This document shows, one piece after another, positions 46,200-58,849 of a stretch of 64,000 nucleotides of DNA. How positions within the stretch are numbered: position 1 is the first letter of the stretch; every line of letters starts with the position of its first letter. The notes beneath the pieces are model-generated. The model had not been told where the DNA came from. It ran no database searches and saw nothing but the letters and a program-made list of their open reading frames with translations. A program made the position numbers and the translations under genes. Source of the DNA: Lates calcarifer (taxonomy: Eukaryota; Chordata; Actinopteri; Centropomidae); NCBI RefSeq assembly GCF_001640805.2, contig NC_066833.1:8380564-8444563 (forward strand), written 5' to 3'.

Positions 46200-46720
46200 T
46201 CCTGTATAATCCCCACGGTCTCTATCTGTCTTATCCCCGGAGTGTAAGCCTCGACCGTACAGTGAAGCGGCCTAATATACCTGTCACTCCCGCCGCCTCC
46301 TGATGTGTTGACCTCAGGTCTTTTCACGTGTCCTCTCACCTGCGCCGCTCAGCGTGGACTCGGCCCATTTCGCATCACCTATATCCCATCTGCCCCGTCC
46401 TCACCTCATTACAGCAGAAACAAGCCTGTGCATGACGAGCACGTGCCAACGAACATCCCTCCTCCCTCTAATGTCCGCCGCCATCTGCGCCTCCCGCCAT
46501 CAGCGCTAATGCTGCCTCATAAGAAGAGGCTCGGGCAGACGGCGATGTTTACTCAGCCCTCCGTCCTTACTTCTCCTTCCTCCAGCCTCCGACCCCACCT
46601 GCACCGGCCCCCTTCTCCTCCGTCTCCCACCGTTAATTCACTTAATGACGGCAGCACACCTCGTAAAGAGCCAGTGATTAAGGAGAGAAGTCCCCCGGTA
46701 TAAACAAACTTTGTTTAGGC
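46200..46720. other. GC-rich block, possibly conserved
   Basis: C-rich, with more CpG than its surroundings. A 132-codon plus frame (46305-46703) is proline/serine-rich because of composition and has no domain that I know. Could be a regulatory element or, less likely, an exon of a low-complexity protein. Confidence 0.3.
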
Positions 46721-47099
46721 GTCGGAGGAGCTTTGTGAGGTATTGACTGCCCTTCCTCCACAACCTCGTGGCAGTTTGATGTGGCTAAGAGCAAGACATT
46801 GATTGTGAATGTCACAGTCTGACTGTGGATCGATGGCGAGGCACAGCGAACACAGTTTTCCAGCAGCTGTGGCCAAATCCTGTGGCTGCTCTAAGGTCAG
46901 GTCTGGTTCTGCCGATACATGTCAGTCAGCAGAGCCTATCCCCTGTGAGACTAATGCAAACTCATGCAATACACAACCTATGGAGATACACACTCTAACC
47001 CAAAACACAGCAGATCATTACTCTGTGTGACTGAGCCGTTCCCTCCAGCACCTCCTCTTTAAAATGCCAATAGCTTCCTAATCAACATCAGCCTATCAC
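46721..47099. other. Non-coding stretch, nothing recognised
   Basis: No supported feature. Confidence 0.35.
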
Positions 47100-47420
47100 A
47101 CGTATACGTACAGTCCGGTATCGATGTGGAGGAAGAATTTTTTCCTGCGGAAATATTCAGGACGTAAGATCAATGGAGCGATTCAAGAGGGCACTCTTGC
47201 ATTAGAGTGCGTCTCTCTTTAATTATCTCCAGTGCAGATGGCTTTAACGAGGGGAAGGACTCTTAATTGAGGGGGGGAGGAGGGGGTCGGAGTTGATGAA
47301 CCTCAGAGGCTCTTGGAGGCGGCGTGCCCCGGCTTGCCAAGGCCAAATCCTCATCTCTGTGCTGGCATTCAGTCAGTCGCCCCCGCCAGAGGGGAGCTGC
47401 ACCACAATCCATGCACATCA
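47100..47420. other. Candidate conserved non-coding block
   Basis: CTTTAATTATCTCC and CTCTTAATTGAGG (homeodomain-type cores) flank a pyrimidine-poor, G-rich centre, followed by GCTTGCCAAGGCC, which resembles GCCTGCCAAGGC of the block at 3940-4160 and could be an NFI-like half-palindrome. Repeat-free apart from a G run at 47270-47277. Confidence 0.3.
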
Positions 47421-47629
47421 ATAAAGCTTAGAGTCAAATGAAGTGAGGAGGAGGCTGTTCTCTGTGTTTTCTCACACCGCTCTCACTCAGGTACCATGAA
47501 CATACGTCTTTATCCTCTAACCTGTAAAACAACAGGACGCTACAGGTCACATGAAAAGCCTGAGATACAGAGAAACGACGTCCTGATGGTGGAGAGTGAC
47601 GTGGAAATACAACAGCCATGAATGTGAAG

Positions 47630-47880
47630 GTGTCTGTGATGTCGGGGTTGGTGGGGTTGCTTTGACTTCGGGGGGCGTTCAGGTTCAAACTTCTGACTGG
47701 GAGCTCAGGAATCCAGACTTCAGAGTAGAACTGGAACGCACCATTAGAAGAAAGAGGATGATGGTCTCTGTAGTTCTACAGTTTTACCCAGAAGACTTAG
47801 CGTTTGTTTCCGTCCTGGTCCACGATGGGATCTCTAGTCACAGCACAAAGTGACGTCTGCTTGTCCTTGACAATGAGGTT
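47630..47880 (-). repeat. Dispersed repeat family 2, copy 3
   Basis: The minus strand reads GTCAGAAGTTTGAACCTGAA followed by CGCC, GAAGTCAAAGC and AACCCCACCAACCCC. The first 60 or so bases agree closely with the copy at 5781. The part at 47690-47880 is probably a second, different segment of the element. Confidence 0.7.
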
Positions 47881-48599
47881 GCACCTGAAGCTTCTGTGCT
47901 GTGTTTACTTCACCTTGAGGAATAAAGACTAACAGCCCTCCCAGCAAACAGGCTCTAACTCACAGGATGCATTTGTACCATTAGCTCCTGTGCACTGAGT
48001 GAGTGTAAATCATTGCTGTTTTTAATCTGACAGAGGAGGTGAAATAGAAGAGACAGGTAATTAACTCCTGTATTTTTGGACTCTCTTGTCCCTTCAGAGG
48101 TCAACACTGTTAAGAGTGAACAGAACAAACCTGCATGTCGGAGTTCACCACAAATTGAAAGACTGTGTGGGATTTATTTTTCTTCCTGGAGCAGAAGCAC
48201 TGATCACAGTGGAATACATTTTTAAATTGGATATGAGATTGAGATGCAGTTCGTATCCATACAGAGCGCATTATCTATTCATATCTGAGTGATGTAGCTG
48301 TATTTGTTTACATCCCTGTCATCTAATAGTTGAGTAAAACAATACTCTGATCAAATCTGGATAAAGTACCTGAGCTGTGCAGCTGCCTCTGATCCTCTTA
48401 ACTCTGAAATTACAAGATTGTTTACAGGGAAACAGTTCACCCTCTTATCTTTAAGGATGGAGGTATGGCTGTAACTTTGTGCTCCTGGGTCAAATGAAGG
48501 AGCAGACTGCAGATATGGAAGAAAAGACAAGTTAAGTATATTGCATTAGGTAAAAATATGTGGTCTAAGAAATGACCTTTCAAGTGAAAATGCCACGTC
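47881..48599. other. Non-coding stretch, nothing recognised
   Basis: No supported feature. Confidence 0.4.
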
Positions 48600-48615
48600 A
48601 AAAAAAAAAAAAAAA
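48600..48615. repeat. Poly-A run
   Basis: Sixteen A followed by GGAAGGAAG. Confidence 0.9.
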
Positions 48616-48829
48616 GGAAGGAAGAAATCCATGTATTTTATGTTCATTTTTATATTTCTCTTCACTCTGTCTTTGGGTCGGTGGAAATGAACTTCCTGAA
48701 CGCTGGTTGAAACGATGGAGCTCAGAGTAAAGCTGCAGAGATAAAGGGATTTCAGCTGCTGACATTTCTGTGTAAAGCAGAGGGAAATATCCTGGACTAA
48801 TCGCCACCCCATCACAGGGCTGCTATCAA

Positions 48830-49010
48830 CTGATTATTTCTTGAGAGAACAATTTAATTAAAGCAGCCCATGTTTAATTAGCACCTACTTACAGTTCTTA
48901 GCATGAATTTTCACAGATTTCAACCCAAAAAAAATCACGCTGTAACCAATTAAGCAATCAGTCCTGTGCTGAATTCTCTAATCAACAGACGTGTGCAACA
49001 AAGACGCTCA
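48830..49010. other. Candidate conserved non-coding block, homeodomain-site cluster
   Basis: AATTTAATTAAAG (48851-48863), TTTAATTAGC (48873-48882), CCAATTAAGC (48947-48956) and CTAATCAAC (48978-48986) give four TAAT-type cores within 140 bases. ACAATTTA at 48849 adds a SOX-like core. No simple repeats. Confidence 0.4.
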
Positions 49011-50809
49011 CAGTGATGTATGAAATGATGATTGAAGTGTTTCTGGCTCCAGTTTTCAGATACAGTCCAATAAAATAAAATGTGGACTTTGTGTTTTTGC
49101 TGAAGCGTGCAGGAAAAATGAAATGCACAGACAGAACGTTTCGCTGAGATGAAACAGATATTTGTGTGTCGGTTGGATTGAAGCCAAAGCTTAAGAGCAC
49201 TCTACTGTCAATAAGAAAATGAGAACACAGAAATAAAAGAATCAACTGCTGTAAGAACATTTTGATAATAGTTAAAGTCTCTGCTGTTCTGGATGAATGA
49301 AAGTAGCAGCAGCACAGAGTTTAACCTCCTCTTCTGTCGGAGTAAACCACTGCTCCTCTGTGATGAGACACCAGTCCACTGAATTTATTGTTCTGTTGGA
49401 GACTGAGCTAAGTTTGCTAACAAACATGTAGCAATGCTAGTTAGCTCAGAAAGCCTTGTTCCTGTGTGTTAGCTGAGGGAGAAAACAGAAGGGTTTTAAA
49501 CTAAGCTTCTGTCCAAGATGGTGGACTGATGATGAGCTTCTTAGCCTCAACTGTAGTAATGTCATCCAGCAGCTATGGGTCTAATGATTCAGACCTCTCG
49601 TTATGTTGATAACCTGCCTCGGTTCTTACTCCGTCTTCCACTGCACCGAAGCTTTAGTGTCTGCAAAACGAGTGAATGTGAATGTAAAGACCAAAATGTA
49701 ATTGTGTGACGTGCATGTGTTGCAGAGTTGTAGAGTTTTATTAGCAGCAGTCACGGCAGCAGGTTGGAGTTTGTTTGGTGGTTTCAACAGTCAGAGCAGA
49801 ATCTGCAGCAACAAGACAGTCTGTCGTCCATCTCTGAGCTCAGAACAAACTAAATATCACTTTTCCCTTTGCATTCCTTGAAGGCTGCAGCGTCAGCACT
49901 TTCTTGTTTTTATTCGTGGTCACTTCAGTGAGAAAATCTGCCCACAAAGGCACAAAATGAACACATGACAACCTATCTATGTGCTCCACACTGAGCCAGC
50001 CTTTTCTCATCCTCACTGTCTCTGAACTTCCTGCCCTCTGTGCCTCTGCTGCTGTCATTAACAAACTTTCTAGCTCAGTGCTGCACATCTCGTGCCGGAC
50101 ACATCTCTTTCCTCGCTCGTCATGTTGCGTGGACAAGCTGTCGCTGTCGTCGTACCTCTGTTGTGAGAGAAAGTGCTGCTCCGGCAGCGTTGCAGCTCGA
50201 AGCAGGAAGCGGTAAGCCAAGACTCCAGAAGCTGATCAGCATCTGTTCCCTCCTCTCCTCCATCATCCCGTCCTCTCTACTCCATCTGTTTTCTCTCGCT
50301 GAATTTGTTTTGTTGTTTCTCTCTCGGTCCATTTTTGCTGTTTTTATCCGACGCTCTCCTGTGAATGCATCATGTCCCAGGAGCCACATTTCAACGCCAA
50401 CATTACCAACTGACTTCATCAGCTGATAAACGAGGAGCATCTATTCATTTTAGTTGAGTTTAATGAGTGATTTTTACTGTTAACCCATCACTTTGTGAAG
50501 CGATGGTCGTCCTCATAAAGGCTGAGCCGAGAAATAGTTCCCCACAGTGATAATCACATTAGAGTAAGGGCTGCTGATGATTTATTTTTTCATGTTCTGC
50601 ACTGAGCTGGGGACTCTGGCCGTCCAGTAATATTTCAGTTTTGGTTTATGGAACAAACTTCATATGCAGAGAGTTTTGCAGTAATTGAAACATTATTAAA
50701 ATTAAAGCTGGAGGCCATGAAAGCTCTTCAGCTGATCGAAAACTCATGAATGTAAAACACACACAGGCTGTGGATGCTCTCTGAGGCAAACTGATTGAGT
50801 TTGTGTTTG
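49011..50809. other. Non-coding stretch, nothing recognised
   Basis: Frames up to 128 codons around 49840-50440 overlap on both strands with no domain; a GGTAAG at 50213 lacks a supporting acceptor. Confidence 0.4.
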
Positions 50810-50990
50810 GCTCGTTCTCATGGCGCGGCGTCTCTCGACAGTACTTAAGACGTGTTCCTCCCCTTTGAAGCTCTTATCTCCTCGGACATCAAAGGCCTCC
50901 ACTAAACAGAGCGAGCGGTCGACTTCCGCAATTCATCTCCAGCAGTCCTTTGTTGCATGTTGCCACAAACATACGTGACGTCTGGGCTTT
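50810..50990. other. Candidate conserved non-coding block
   Basis: CpG-containing complex sequence with GCGGCGTCTCTCGACAG, GGACATCAAAGGCC (TCF/LEF-type ATCAAAG core) and CCTTTGTTGCATG (SOX/POU-like). Appearance only. Confidence 0.3.
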
Positions 50991-51973
50991 TGTCTTGGAG
51001 AAAATCAAACTCTCACTTTCAGATGTCAGAGCTAATGTAAGCTAACTCATTAGCATCAGTTCCACAAACAGTAACTTCAGCGTCTGGACACAGAAGAGTC
51101 ACGCAGAGTAATTCATGCATACATAACTCAGGAGTCCTTTTCTACCTCTGGTAGAAAACACAACGCATGTTTTATCTGAGAGAAGAGCTGAACTAACAGG
51201 AAGTAAAACAACAAAGATCTGTGGACCTATGAAGGCGGTGAGTCAGAGCAACACATGAACAAACATGAATAAATTACCTTAATAAAAATATATCATATGA
51301 GGATTTTAAATGTCATTCTGTAATGAAACAAAATGTAAGTGTGGTACGTCAGAGTTAATCTGTGCTAACAGGAGGAGGAAGCATTAACCAGGGTCGGCCC
51401 TGACACTTCACAGATGTTAGCTGACGGCCTGATTTGGTGTCCAGCTCTAAAACTAATCCAGCTCTGCCTCTCTGTGCCTTCATGATTTATCATGTAAAGT
51501 AATGCATTGTTGTTTAAGATGCAGGATGAAATACTGTGACACCTCCTGCTATTAACCGGGTTTTGGAAAGCACCGCTTGGCACTGCTGTGAAGAAGAATC
51601 TCTGGTGATTGCTCAAATCTGTCTTTATCCAACCTGTATCTCTTGGAGTATCTCTCCTCTGTTGTGTAATCCCTTTACCTCAGAGATAGTCCTCACTGCA
51701 GCTTCTCCTCTCTTTTCTGTGGAGTTGATAACATTAACAAAGTTTTCCTCCTTAGCTGGTGGAGTAACAGTGAATCCCCTGGAGGAGATAATCTCTTTCT
51801 CAATACAGTATTTATCTGTGAGGTAAACCAGGACACTCCTGTCTCCTGAAATCATGTTTCTATAGAACTACACATACAACATAATTATGATCAGTGACTG
51901 CAGCTTTATTATTGGTGTTTGAAAGATTTCCTTTGGCATTTAGCCTTTACTGGACAGTTATTGGTGGATGTAG
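50991..51973. other. Non-coding stretch, nothing recognised
   Basis: Frames at 51536-51855 overlap on both strands without domains. Confidence 0.4.
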
Positions 51974-51998
51974 TTATGTTATGTTATGTTATGTTATG
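51974..51998. repeat. (TTATG)5 pentanucleotide repeat
   Basis: Five perfect units. Confidence 0.95.
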
Positions 51999-52625
51999 TG
52001 GCCTTTTTTTTTGTTATGGTTGCGTTCAAGACCCAAAACACTCAAAAACCTCTGAGTGAGAACTTCAGAGTCCTGAAAAACTGACGTATTTTCACGTGAT
52101 CAACTTCAGAATAGAATATAACATCTCTGCTCTGTGTTGTTACATCTGCTCGCCGTGATTGAGCGAGATGGAGAATATTTAATGTAGGTGAATGTAGTCT
52201 GTTATTAACGTCTTACTAACTTCACTAATATATTAAGAATGTAAATATGTTACATACGACAGTAAATGACTTGTTAAATCTTACTTTCTGACCTGCCATG
52301 AATGCAGCATCGATACAGGAAGAGTTGATTAACAGAATCCACGAGCCGTCTCTAACCTTTACCAAAGTGCTGCTGTCGCCCTGATGATTCTGGACGGGAA
52401 TCTCGTGCTCTGGTGGTACAGTCGTTTGATTTATTCACCTGAACGTCCACTCCAACCACCTGCTGGTGTCTCTGCTCACCAGCTTCATCCTTTAAAAACA
52501 CGTTTCCTCCGAGCATAATTCCACCAGCAATTACGTTTCCTAAGAAACACATTTGTCGTAGCAGTTTAGTTGTATAGAAACCTAATTTCTCAGAGGGCTG
52601 CAGCCACCTGTCTTTTTTCACAGGT
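51999..52625. other. Non-coding stretch, nothing recognised
   Basis: Short T-run at 52005-52012. No exon supported. Confidence 0.4.
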
Positions 52626-52645
52626 GCACACACACACACACACAC
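52626..52645. repeat. (CA)n microsatellite
   Basis: About ten CA units. Confidence 0.9.
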
Positions 52646-53895
52646 CTGGCAGCAAAATCCAGTCTCAAACTTCAAAGCACACACATAAACACCCAGCTGC
52701 ATACACATGCCTGAGTTATTGGCTGTAGAAAAGGCCTGTTCTCAGCTCAGCCAGGGGTATTATGGTGGGGACGCTGAGGTATTAAGAGGTGGCCAAAGGG
52801 TTAATATTGGAGGCTGAATGAGGCAATCTGCAGCTTTTACATACCGCTGAGGAGAAGAGAGCGTCGTGGCACCATTTCATGGGTCACTTCATCTGCAGAA
52901 ATTAGATTGGAGGCAGTTTTCTGAGCCCTGTGGAATATCAAGGTGTGTGTGCGCCGGGCTAAAAGCAGACTCAGCAGGGGACAGTGTCTGCAAAAAGCAG
53001 CAAGAGACTCAATCATCAGTAACAGCATAAGCACTTCAATTTATCCGTTGACATCCATCAAAATCAGTCCGCCCACATCGTGTTGAGTCATCAAAGTAAA
53101 TCAAAGCATCAGAGAGACGTCCGTTTCCTCGTGTCTCGTTTGACTTGTGATAGAGGTTAATTACATCCTGTAAAGAAAGCGGGGGTCCATATTCATCCAT
53201 TGTACAGTTCATGTTTCAGTGTTTCATGTATGGTGATCAGTAAGCCTGTACCTGAACACAGTTGTTCTGTGTTAGCATGCTAACATTTGCTAATTGGCAG
53301 TGCCATTAGTTCTGAAGGTATTTGGTCATAAACTAAAGTATTAGCTGGTTTTCTTTCCACATAAAAATAAATCCACCGTGGCTTTATTTTCACCAGTTTG
53401 CAGTCTAATGGTAGCCCACGTCATTACTTCCCCAACCAACTTTTCTTCTTGGATTTGTATGCAGTTAGTTTGAACTTCAAAAGGAGAGCCTTAAAGTCTG
53501 GAATCAGCTGGCTCTGGTTTTCAAAGTGCCTCAATAAAGAGTGCTAACCACTGACCTGCAAGTCCAGCTAATAAACATAAGGACATGCTTTTAAGAAAAG
53601 TCTAATTAGGGGTCAGAACTCCAAACCCTCCACTCCTGTGGGTTAGATTTTTACATTAGGAGAGAATTTGATCTGATGAGTACACTGTCCACCAAAGCAG
53701 GTCACTTACACGACCAAGAAATATCCAAAAACTACAGTTTCCAAGTAAAAGTATTTGTATCTCAGGGCCGTGTTCATGAAATGGCCTCAGTAAGACTGGT
53801 AAGAAACTGAAGGAAAAACCAACATAAAGTGTGTTAGTAAGGTGGGCCACCAGAACAGTGTCTGAGTGATTGATCCTACAGGTGTAGGAAGAATG
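52646..53895. other. Non-coding stretch, nothing recognised
   Basis: TTAGCATGCTAACATTTGC at 53273-53291 is an octamer-type palindromic motif like those at the window start. No exon. Confidence 0.4.
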
Positions 53896-53911
53896 TTTTT
53901 TTTTTTTTTTT
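53896..53911. repeat. Poly-T run
   Basis: Sixteen T. Confidence 0.9.
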
Positions 53912-54379
53912 GCAATGAAACCCAAACCCAGTGAGAAAACTGATGGACATATTCATTAGTGATGAATTAATGAAACCTTAATTAACGTTTTAATGAAGTT
54001 CCTAGCTAAAATCAGGAGGAAGCATTTTAATGTTCCTCAAACTTCCAGTCCAAAAAGTAAAGTTTTAAAAGCTTAATATTTAAAAAAATGTACTTGTGAA
54101 TGTTACTGTAAATACCTTGAAAGAGCTTAACCTTTTTAAGTTTGAGTGGAGACCTGAAAGTGTTCAGATGTGGTGAGAAGCACAGAACAATTAAAATGAA
54201 CATAGAACATACAACAACCATGTGTTAGATGGGTTATATAGAAACAAAATCTCAAAAGTGTTTCAGATTTTTCACATTTGTCTCACAAAAGTGTGATAAA
54301 GTCTCTCATCTGCACCAACCATCACTCCAATTATCTGTTAATTAAAAAAAGAAAATAATTTTCTTAAGTTTTAACGAGT

Positions 54380-54620
54380 TTATTGTGGCGTGGTAGTGGA
54401 GTCAGCGCACTCCATCTGGTTTCAGAAGGCTAATTGGCTAGTGATTCATCACTGGTCGGGCATTATACAGGATGAGAGATACCAATGTTACCACCGCAGA
54501 GTGGCTCTATTCAGAAGTATGAAATTAAAATCTGCTGCATACAGGCCACAATATGGGAAAACATCAACAGTGACAGATGGGAAGATGATGGATACTGATT
54601 GGAAGCTGGGCTGAAAACTA
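54380..54620. other. Candidate conserved non-coding block
   Basis: Complex, repeat-free sequence with GGCTAATTGGCTAGTGATTC at 54428 and evenly mixed motifs. A 74-codon plus frame (54390-54614) spans it. It is tryptophan-containing and not low-complexity, but unrecognised and without splice sites, so a conserved non-coding element seems likelier. Confidence 0.3.
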
Positions 54621-55235
54621 TTGGGTGACAAGTATTTGTGCCAAAAGGAACGTTCACACAAGCCAAAAGCCTCATCCTTTACAACTCAGGCAATGAAAAT
54701 ATTTCAGATCACTGAAAAATAATATGAATTAGATACTCTGTTTTGTCTGTTTTGTCCAAGATTAAAAGAGAAACAACCCTAAACACTCATGGCCCTGAGT
54801 AGAAAACAACTATTTGTAATGTTTAAAGTATTTCCAGCTGTCTCCTCAAATTTAACATAAGAACATATCATCATTAGAAATGCTGCCTGTCCATCAAGCT
54901 GTCAGAAATAGCAATACACCCCCACTCTTACTAACTGCACTCCCTGAGGAAGTATTATTCAGCTTTTGGAAAAACAAAAAGCAGCTTCAGAGAGAAGCAG
55001 ACAGACGGGTCTACAGCGAGTGTTTGTGGGATATATCCAAGATGTCAAACTGACTCAGCAGCAAGAACATGTTAAAAGGGTAAAGATAGAAGCTGAAGCG
55101 ACAGATCACAATGTAAAAATGAACCCTAGAAGTTCTAGTTGATGAATGCTGTGATGTCGGTTTTGGAAAGGGGAAGAAACAAACATCTACCTCCAACCTC
55201 TCTGGGTAACGAGTATCACTGTTACACCAGGCATA
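54621..55235. other. Non-coding stretch, nothing recognised
   Basis: No supported feature. Confidence 0.35.
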
Positions 55236-55515
55236 ATGTATCCCACCACTTCCCACCATAAACAGCCCCAGGCGACAGTGGAGAGGACAAACTTTGAGAG
55301 GCAGAAACCTCGAGCAGAACCAGACTCAGGGTGGGCGGCCATCGTCCTCCACCGGCTGGGTTGGAGGAGTAATGATAGCTATAAAAGTATTAATGACAGT
55401 CACAATAGTAATAATGGAAATAGCAATAAGCAACAACAACCGTTGAGCAGGATCGTAGGAGCAGCAGGAGGCATGTCACCTCAGATCAGACTCTGCAGCT
55501 CTGGACCTGTTTGAC
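55236..55515 (+). repeat. Probable dispersed fish repeat
   Basis: GCAGAAACCTCGAGCAGAAC, then CAGACTCAGGGTGGGCGGCC and CGGCTGGGTTGGAGG, then an AATAATGATAGC-type low-complexity tail and TCAGATCAGACTCTGCAGC. I recognise this order from an abundant fish element. Frames here are by-products. Confidence 0.55.
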
Positions 55516-56299
55516 CTGTTTCCAGGACAAACATGGAGGCAGAGTAAAGATAACTGCAGTTTAGAGGTGAAACTGAAACTGCCTTAATATACCAGACTGC
55601 AGTGCTGTGTTTTTTAATTTTTTGACTCATCTTTTTTCCTCAGCTGTAGAAACCTGCTCCTGCTCTACCTCTTGCTAAGCTTTTTGCTAATTGCACTGCT
55701 GAATACAAGTAGTCCTCAGGTGTTTTTAAGGTTTTTCTGACGTGGGTTATCAAGGAAAATTACAGATTGCAGTGGAGGTTGATCAGAGTGTAGAGGCAGA
55801 TAAAGGGAAGATTTAAAATTCAGCCAGAGACAAGTGTTATTCTGTTCTCTGGGAGGGACGGTGAGTCAGATACGTGATGTCAACCTAATGCGAAAAACGG
55901 CTCCCTCGATGAAATTACTCAATCCAGCTCGTCACGTACCATAATGACTCTCCTTTCTGGCCCAGTATAATACCACAGTGTGAAAATGATTGCCAAACTG
56001 TGACATTATTGCAACTCTATTAACACAGAGCGTGTGCCAAAGTTGCAGTGAAAGAGTGAAATCAGGGGGAAATTGCTTCCTGTTTTGAAGAGGAGAGAGT
56101 TTTCTATGATTCTCTTCATGTCTTTATTGTCGCTGTCTTCGTCGCAGAATAGCGTGCAAATAATAAGAGCCGGCGTCAGACAACCACACAGCTGCAGTAA
56201 CAATGTCGCTTAAAAGTGTTGCTTCCCCTTCGAACGCTGTAACACACAAGCCCCTTATCACCGTCTTCTTTTAGTGGGAGCTGTGACACAGCATCAGCC
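55516..56299. other. Non-coding stretch, nothing recognised
   Basis: 55860-56180 is complex and may be partly conserved (CCATAATGACTC, GTGACATTATTGC). No exon. Confidence 0.35.
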
Positions 56300-56680
56300 G
56301 GGAGTTTGTTGTTGAACATGGCTGCCTCCTTACCACAAGTTGGTTTGTCATCTCACTGTCAGACAGTTCTTCTTATCTCCCTCCACTGAATCTTATGACT
56401 TCCTAATTATGAGAATGTCCTCCTATCCTCAGACTCCATGCAATATTAACATGAAATTTCCTTCCCATTAAGTCATCGTTATCTCATGACTGCACACTCG
56501 TAATGAGTCTGCTTAGTGGTAAACATGTCAGGGAGTCAAATACACCGTGCAGTACATACACCACTGGTATCAGCCATGACTGAGACAAGTGGATTTAAGA
56601 TTATTATCTCACCCTCTGTTTGGTTGTCATTAAAGAGGCCGAATCATTAAGTCATCCTGCATTTACCCTGTGTTAATATG
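56300..56680. other. Candidate conserved non-coding block
   Basis: CCTAATTATGAG (56402), GCAATATTAACATG, CCCATTAAGTCATCG, CTCGTAATGAGTC, GTCATTAAAGAGG and ATCATTAAGTCATCC form a dense series of TAAT/ATTA cores over about 380 bases. The near-repeat CATTAAGTCATC occurs twice (56466 and 56645). Repeat-free otherwise. Confidence 0.4.
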
Positions 56681-57239
56681 GGAATAAAAAACATCCTCCA
56701 ACACAAGATGATACAAGTGATAATCTTACATCTCAGAGATGAGGTCTAACGTTGAAAATCCAGGCTAGGAAAGAGCTAGTACTGGAGACAGGCCTTTGTT
56801 TTAACTCCTCCTGCTTAATACAAACAACACTAATGCCTTAAGTACATTAACATAGACACATACCTTCCACTCTGTTGGTTAGTGTCTCTTTAAGTCTCTT
56901 TCACTGAACTGTTTTTTTCATCACAGTTAAACTACCAGCAATGAAACTCAACTTTGACTGTTACATTAAAATCCCTCTGATGCTTAAACGGCATTTTAAT
57001 AAGAAATATTTGTAGGAAATGTTGGAATTACTGACAACAAAGAAGCACTGTCATTAATTAGTGAATGAGAAACTTATTCAGTCCTATGTAACTATATGGC
57101 TGTAAGACTGTAGGTGAGACATAAATCAGAGACCATTGTGGTTTCTCGAAGTCTTAATTAAAACAACAGGAACAGGTTTTTAAGCCGATAGAGATACAGC
57201 CTCAAACTATAAACGTCACTCAAAAAGGACACAGAATAG
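56681..57239. other. Non-coding stretch, nothing recognised
   Basis: No supported feature. Confidence 0.35.
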
Positions 57240-57480
57240 AGGTCTTCTTGGGTCGGGTCCAAAAATTTGTTCCCAAAACCAAAAGTGTCCTACTGAGAAC
57301 CGAACCAGTCCAGTCTTTTGCTTGAAAGCTGGACCAGGCCCATGCAGAGTCGAGAAATATCGGACTTGGACCCAGCCCGGAGACACAAAAGTTTGTAGCC
57401 TTTTCTCCTGTACCCAGGTCCTGGGTCAGGTCTCAGGTCCTAGGGTTTGGGTGGACTCATGAAGACTTCAAACATACTTG
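57240..57480. repeat. Possible dispersed repeat
   Basis: GGGTCGGGTCC, GGTCCTGGGTCAGGTC and GGTCCTAGGGTTTGGGTGG resemble a GGGTC-rich fish element. Weak evidence, no second copy in the window. Confidence 0.35.
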
Positions 57481-58120
57481 TAATATTTTGGTAGATTCCC
57501 TCTAAAATGTGTGTGAATCCTTAAATTTTATGTTGGGTTTCCCCTTCTTTAAAAACAGATTTAAAGAAAACAGCATTCCCATTAATAGTCTGTTTCCCTA
57601 GAGGGACCTTTTTGACCTGGAACTGTTTTCTAAAGACAGCACAGTACAACCAGAGCTGCCGTCCTAAAACTGTAAAATAATATACTCAGGCATCTTTGGT
57701 ACGAAACATAATTCAAATATGTTTAGGTGGACATTTTCCTAACCTTACCCTTTCCAACTCACTCCTCATAAACAGGCTCCAGAGCATAAACCCATTCATC
57801 ACCATCCTCCTTTTTCTCCACATTTCGTCATCAAGCCCTCGGTATCGCCTGGGAACTAAACGGGCTCTTCAGCGTCTACAAACTTAAATCCACATCACAC
57901 AGGCATCAGTCTGCTGTTTATGAGAGGGAGTTGAAATGAATGAAACTCATTGGGGGAGTTTTTTGGGACGGGACCAGAAGGGACGCAGAGGACTCAAAGG
58001 GGACGATCATGCCAGAAAAACACAGTCAGCTTCATGGCTGGGTTCAGCATCAGGCTGAATGCTCTGTTTTTATTTTCCTACTGTCACTCCCTCCTGGCAA
58101 CACTCTATAATTTATTCAAA
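57481..58120. other. Non-coding stretch, nothing recognised
   Basis: No supported feature. Confidence 0.35.
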
Positions 58121-58147
58121 AGATAGATGGATAGATAGATGGATAGA
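58121..58147. repeat. (GATA/GATG)n tetranucleotide repeat
   Basis: Short array of GATA and GATG units. Confidence 0.9.
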
Positions 58148-58849
58148 CTCTATCCCACGCACTCATCTTTCTCTCTCATGCCCACAGATGTCACTCAGTT
58201 TTTAAGTTTTTCTTGTTAATTTCTGTTTTGCCGTTCTTTAGCCTCTGGCCTTTACTTGTATATGTTTGAGATTCAGTTGTTTTTATGGACAGACTGTGAC
58301 TTCTACACTTTTAAAACAGCACAAACAGTAGATGTGTTGAAAATAATTGTTTCTATGATGCATCTTGATAAAGACGTAGACGATTCTGCATCGATGCAGT
58401 GAAATAACATCATCGATTCCAGCCTCCTGAAGTTACTTGTTGATTTTCTGGCCTCGGCTGGACAATAAAGTTCTAAAGTTCAAACAACCCCGTTAGCGAC
58501 GCGTGAGACGTAGCAGCGTTAGCCGTTCTCACCCTGAGAGGCTGCTGGAACAATAACTGTTCATTACATTAGAGAGGACTGACAGATTATTTCTCACACC
58601 GTGATATCAATGCACAGCTCTATGGAGCAGTCAGTCTGAACTGACTGGAGGTGATCTGTGTTTATGAGAAAAGGAACATGGACCTGTAGATGACAGTGTT
58701 TAGTTCTTCGTAGATTGTTCAGACTCACTTCTGACGACGTTTCAGTCCTGATCAAGCATCACAACGATAACAGTGTCCTTCTTAGTGTTGCACCGTCACC
58801 CATGCTTCATGTTATCCACCTGCTGCCGCAGACAGCAGCTCTGTTTATT
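58148..58849. other. Non-coding stretch, nothing recognised
   Basis: 58490-58530 resembles the GCGTGAGACGTAGC-type text also seen near 17240 (ATGCGTCGCTAAC), which may be repeat-derived. Confidence 0.3.

Noticed and set aside
46305..46703. 132-codon proline/serine-rich frame
   Set aside because: Explained by local C-rich composition. No splice sites or domain.
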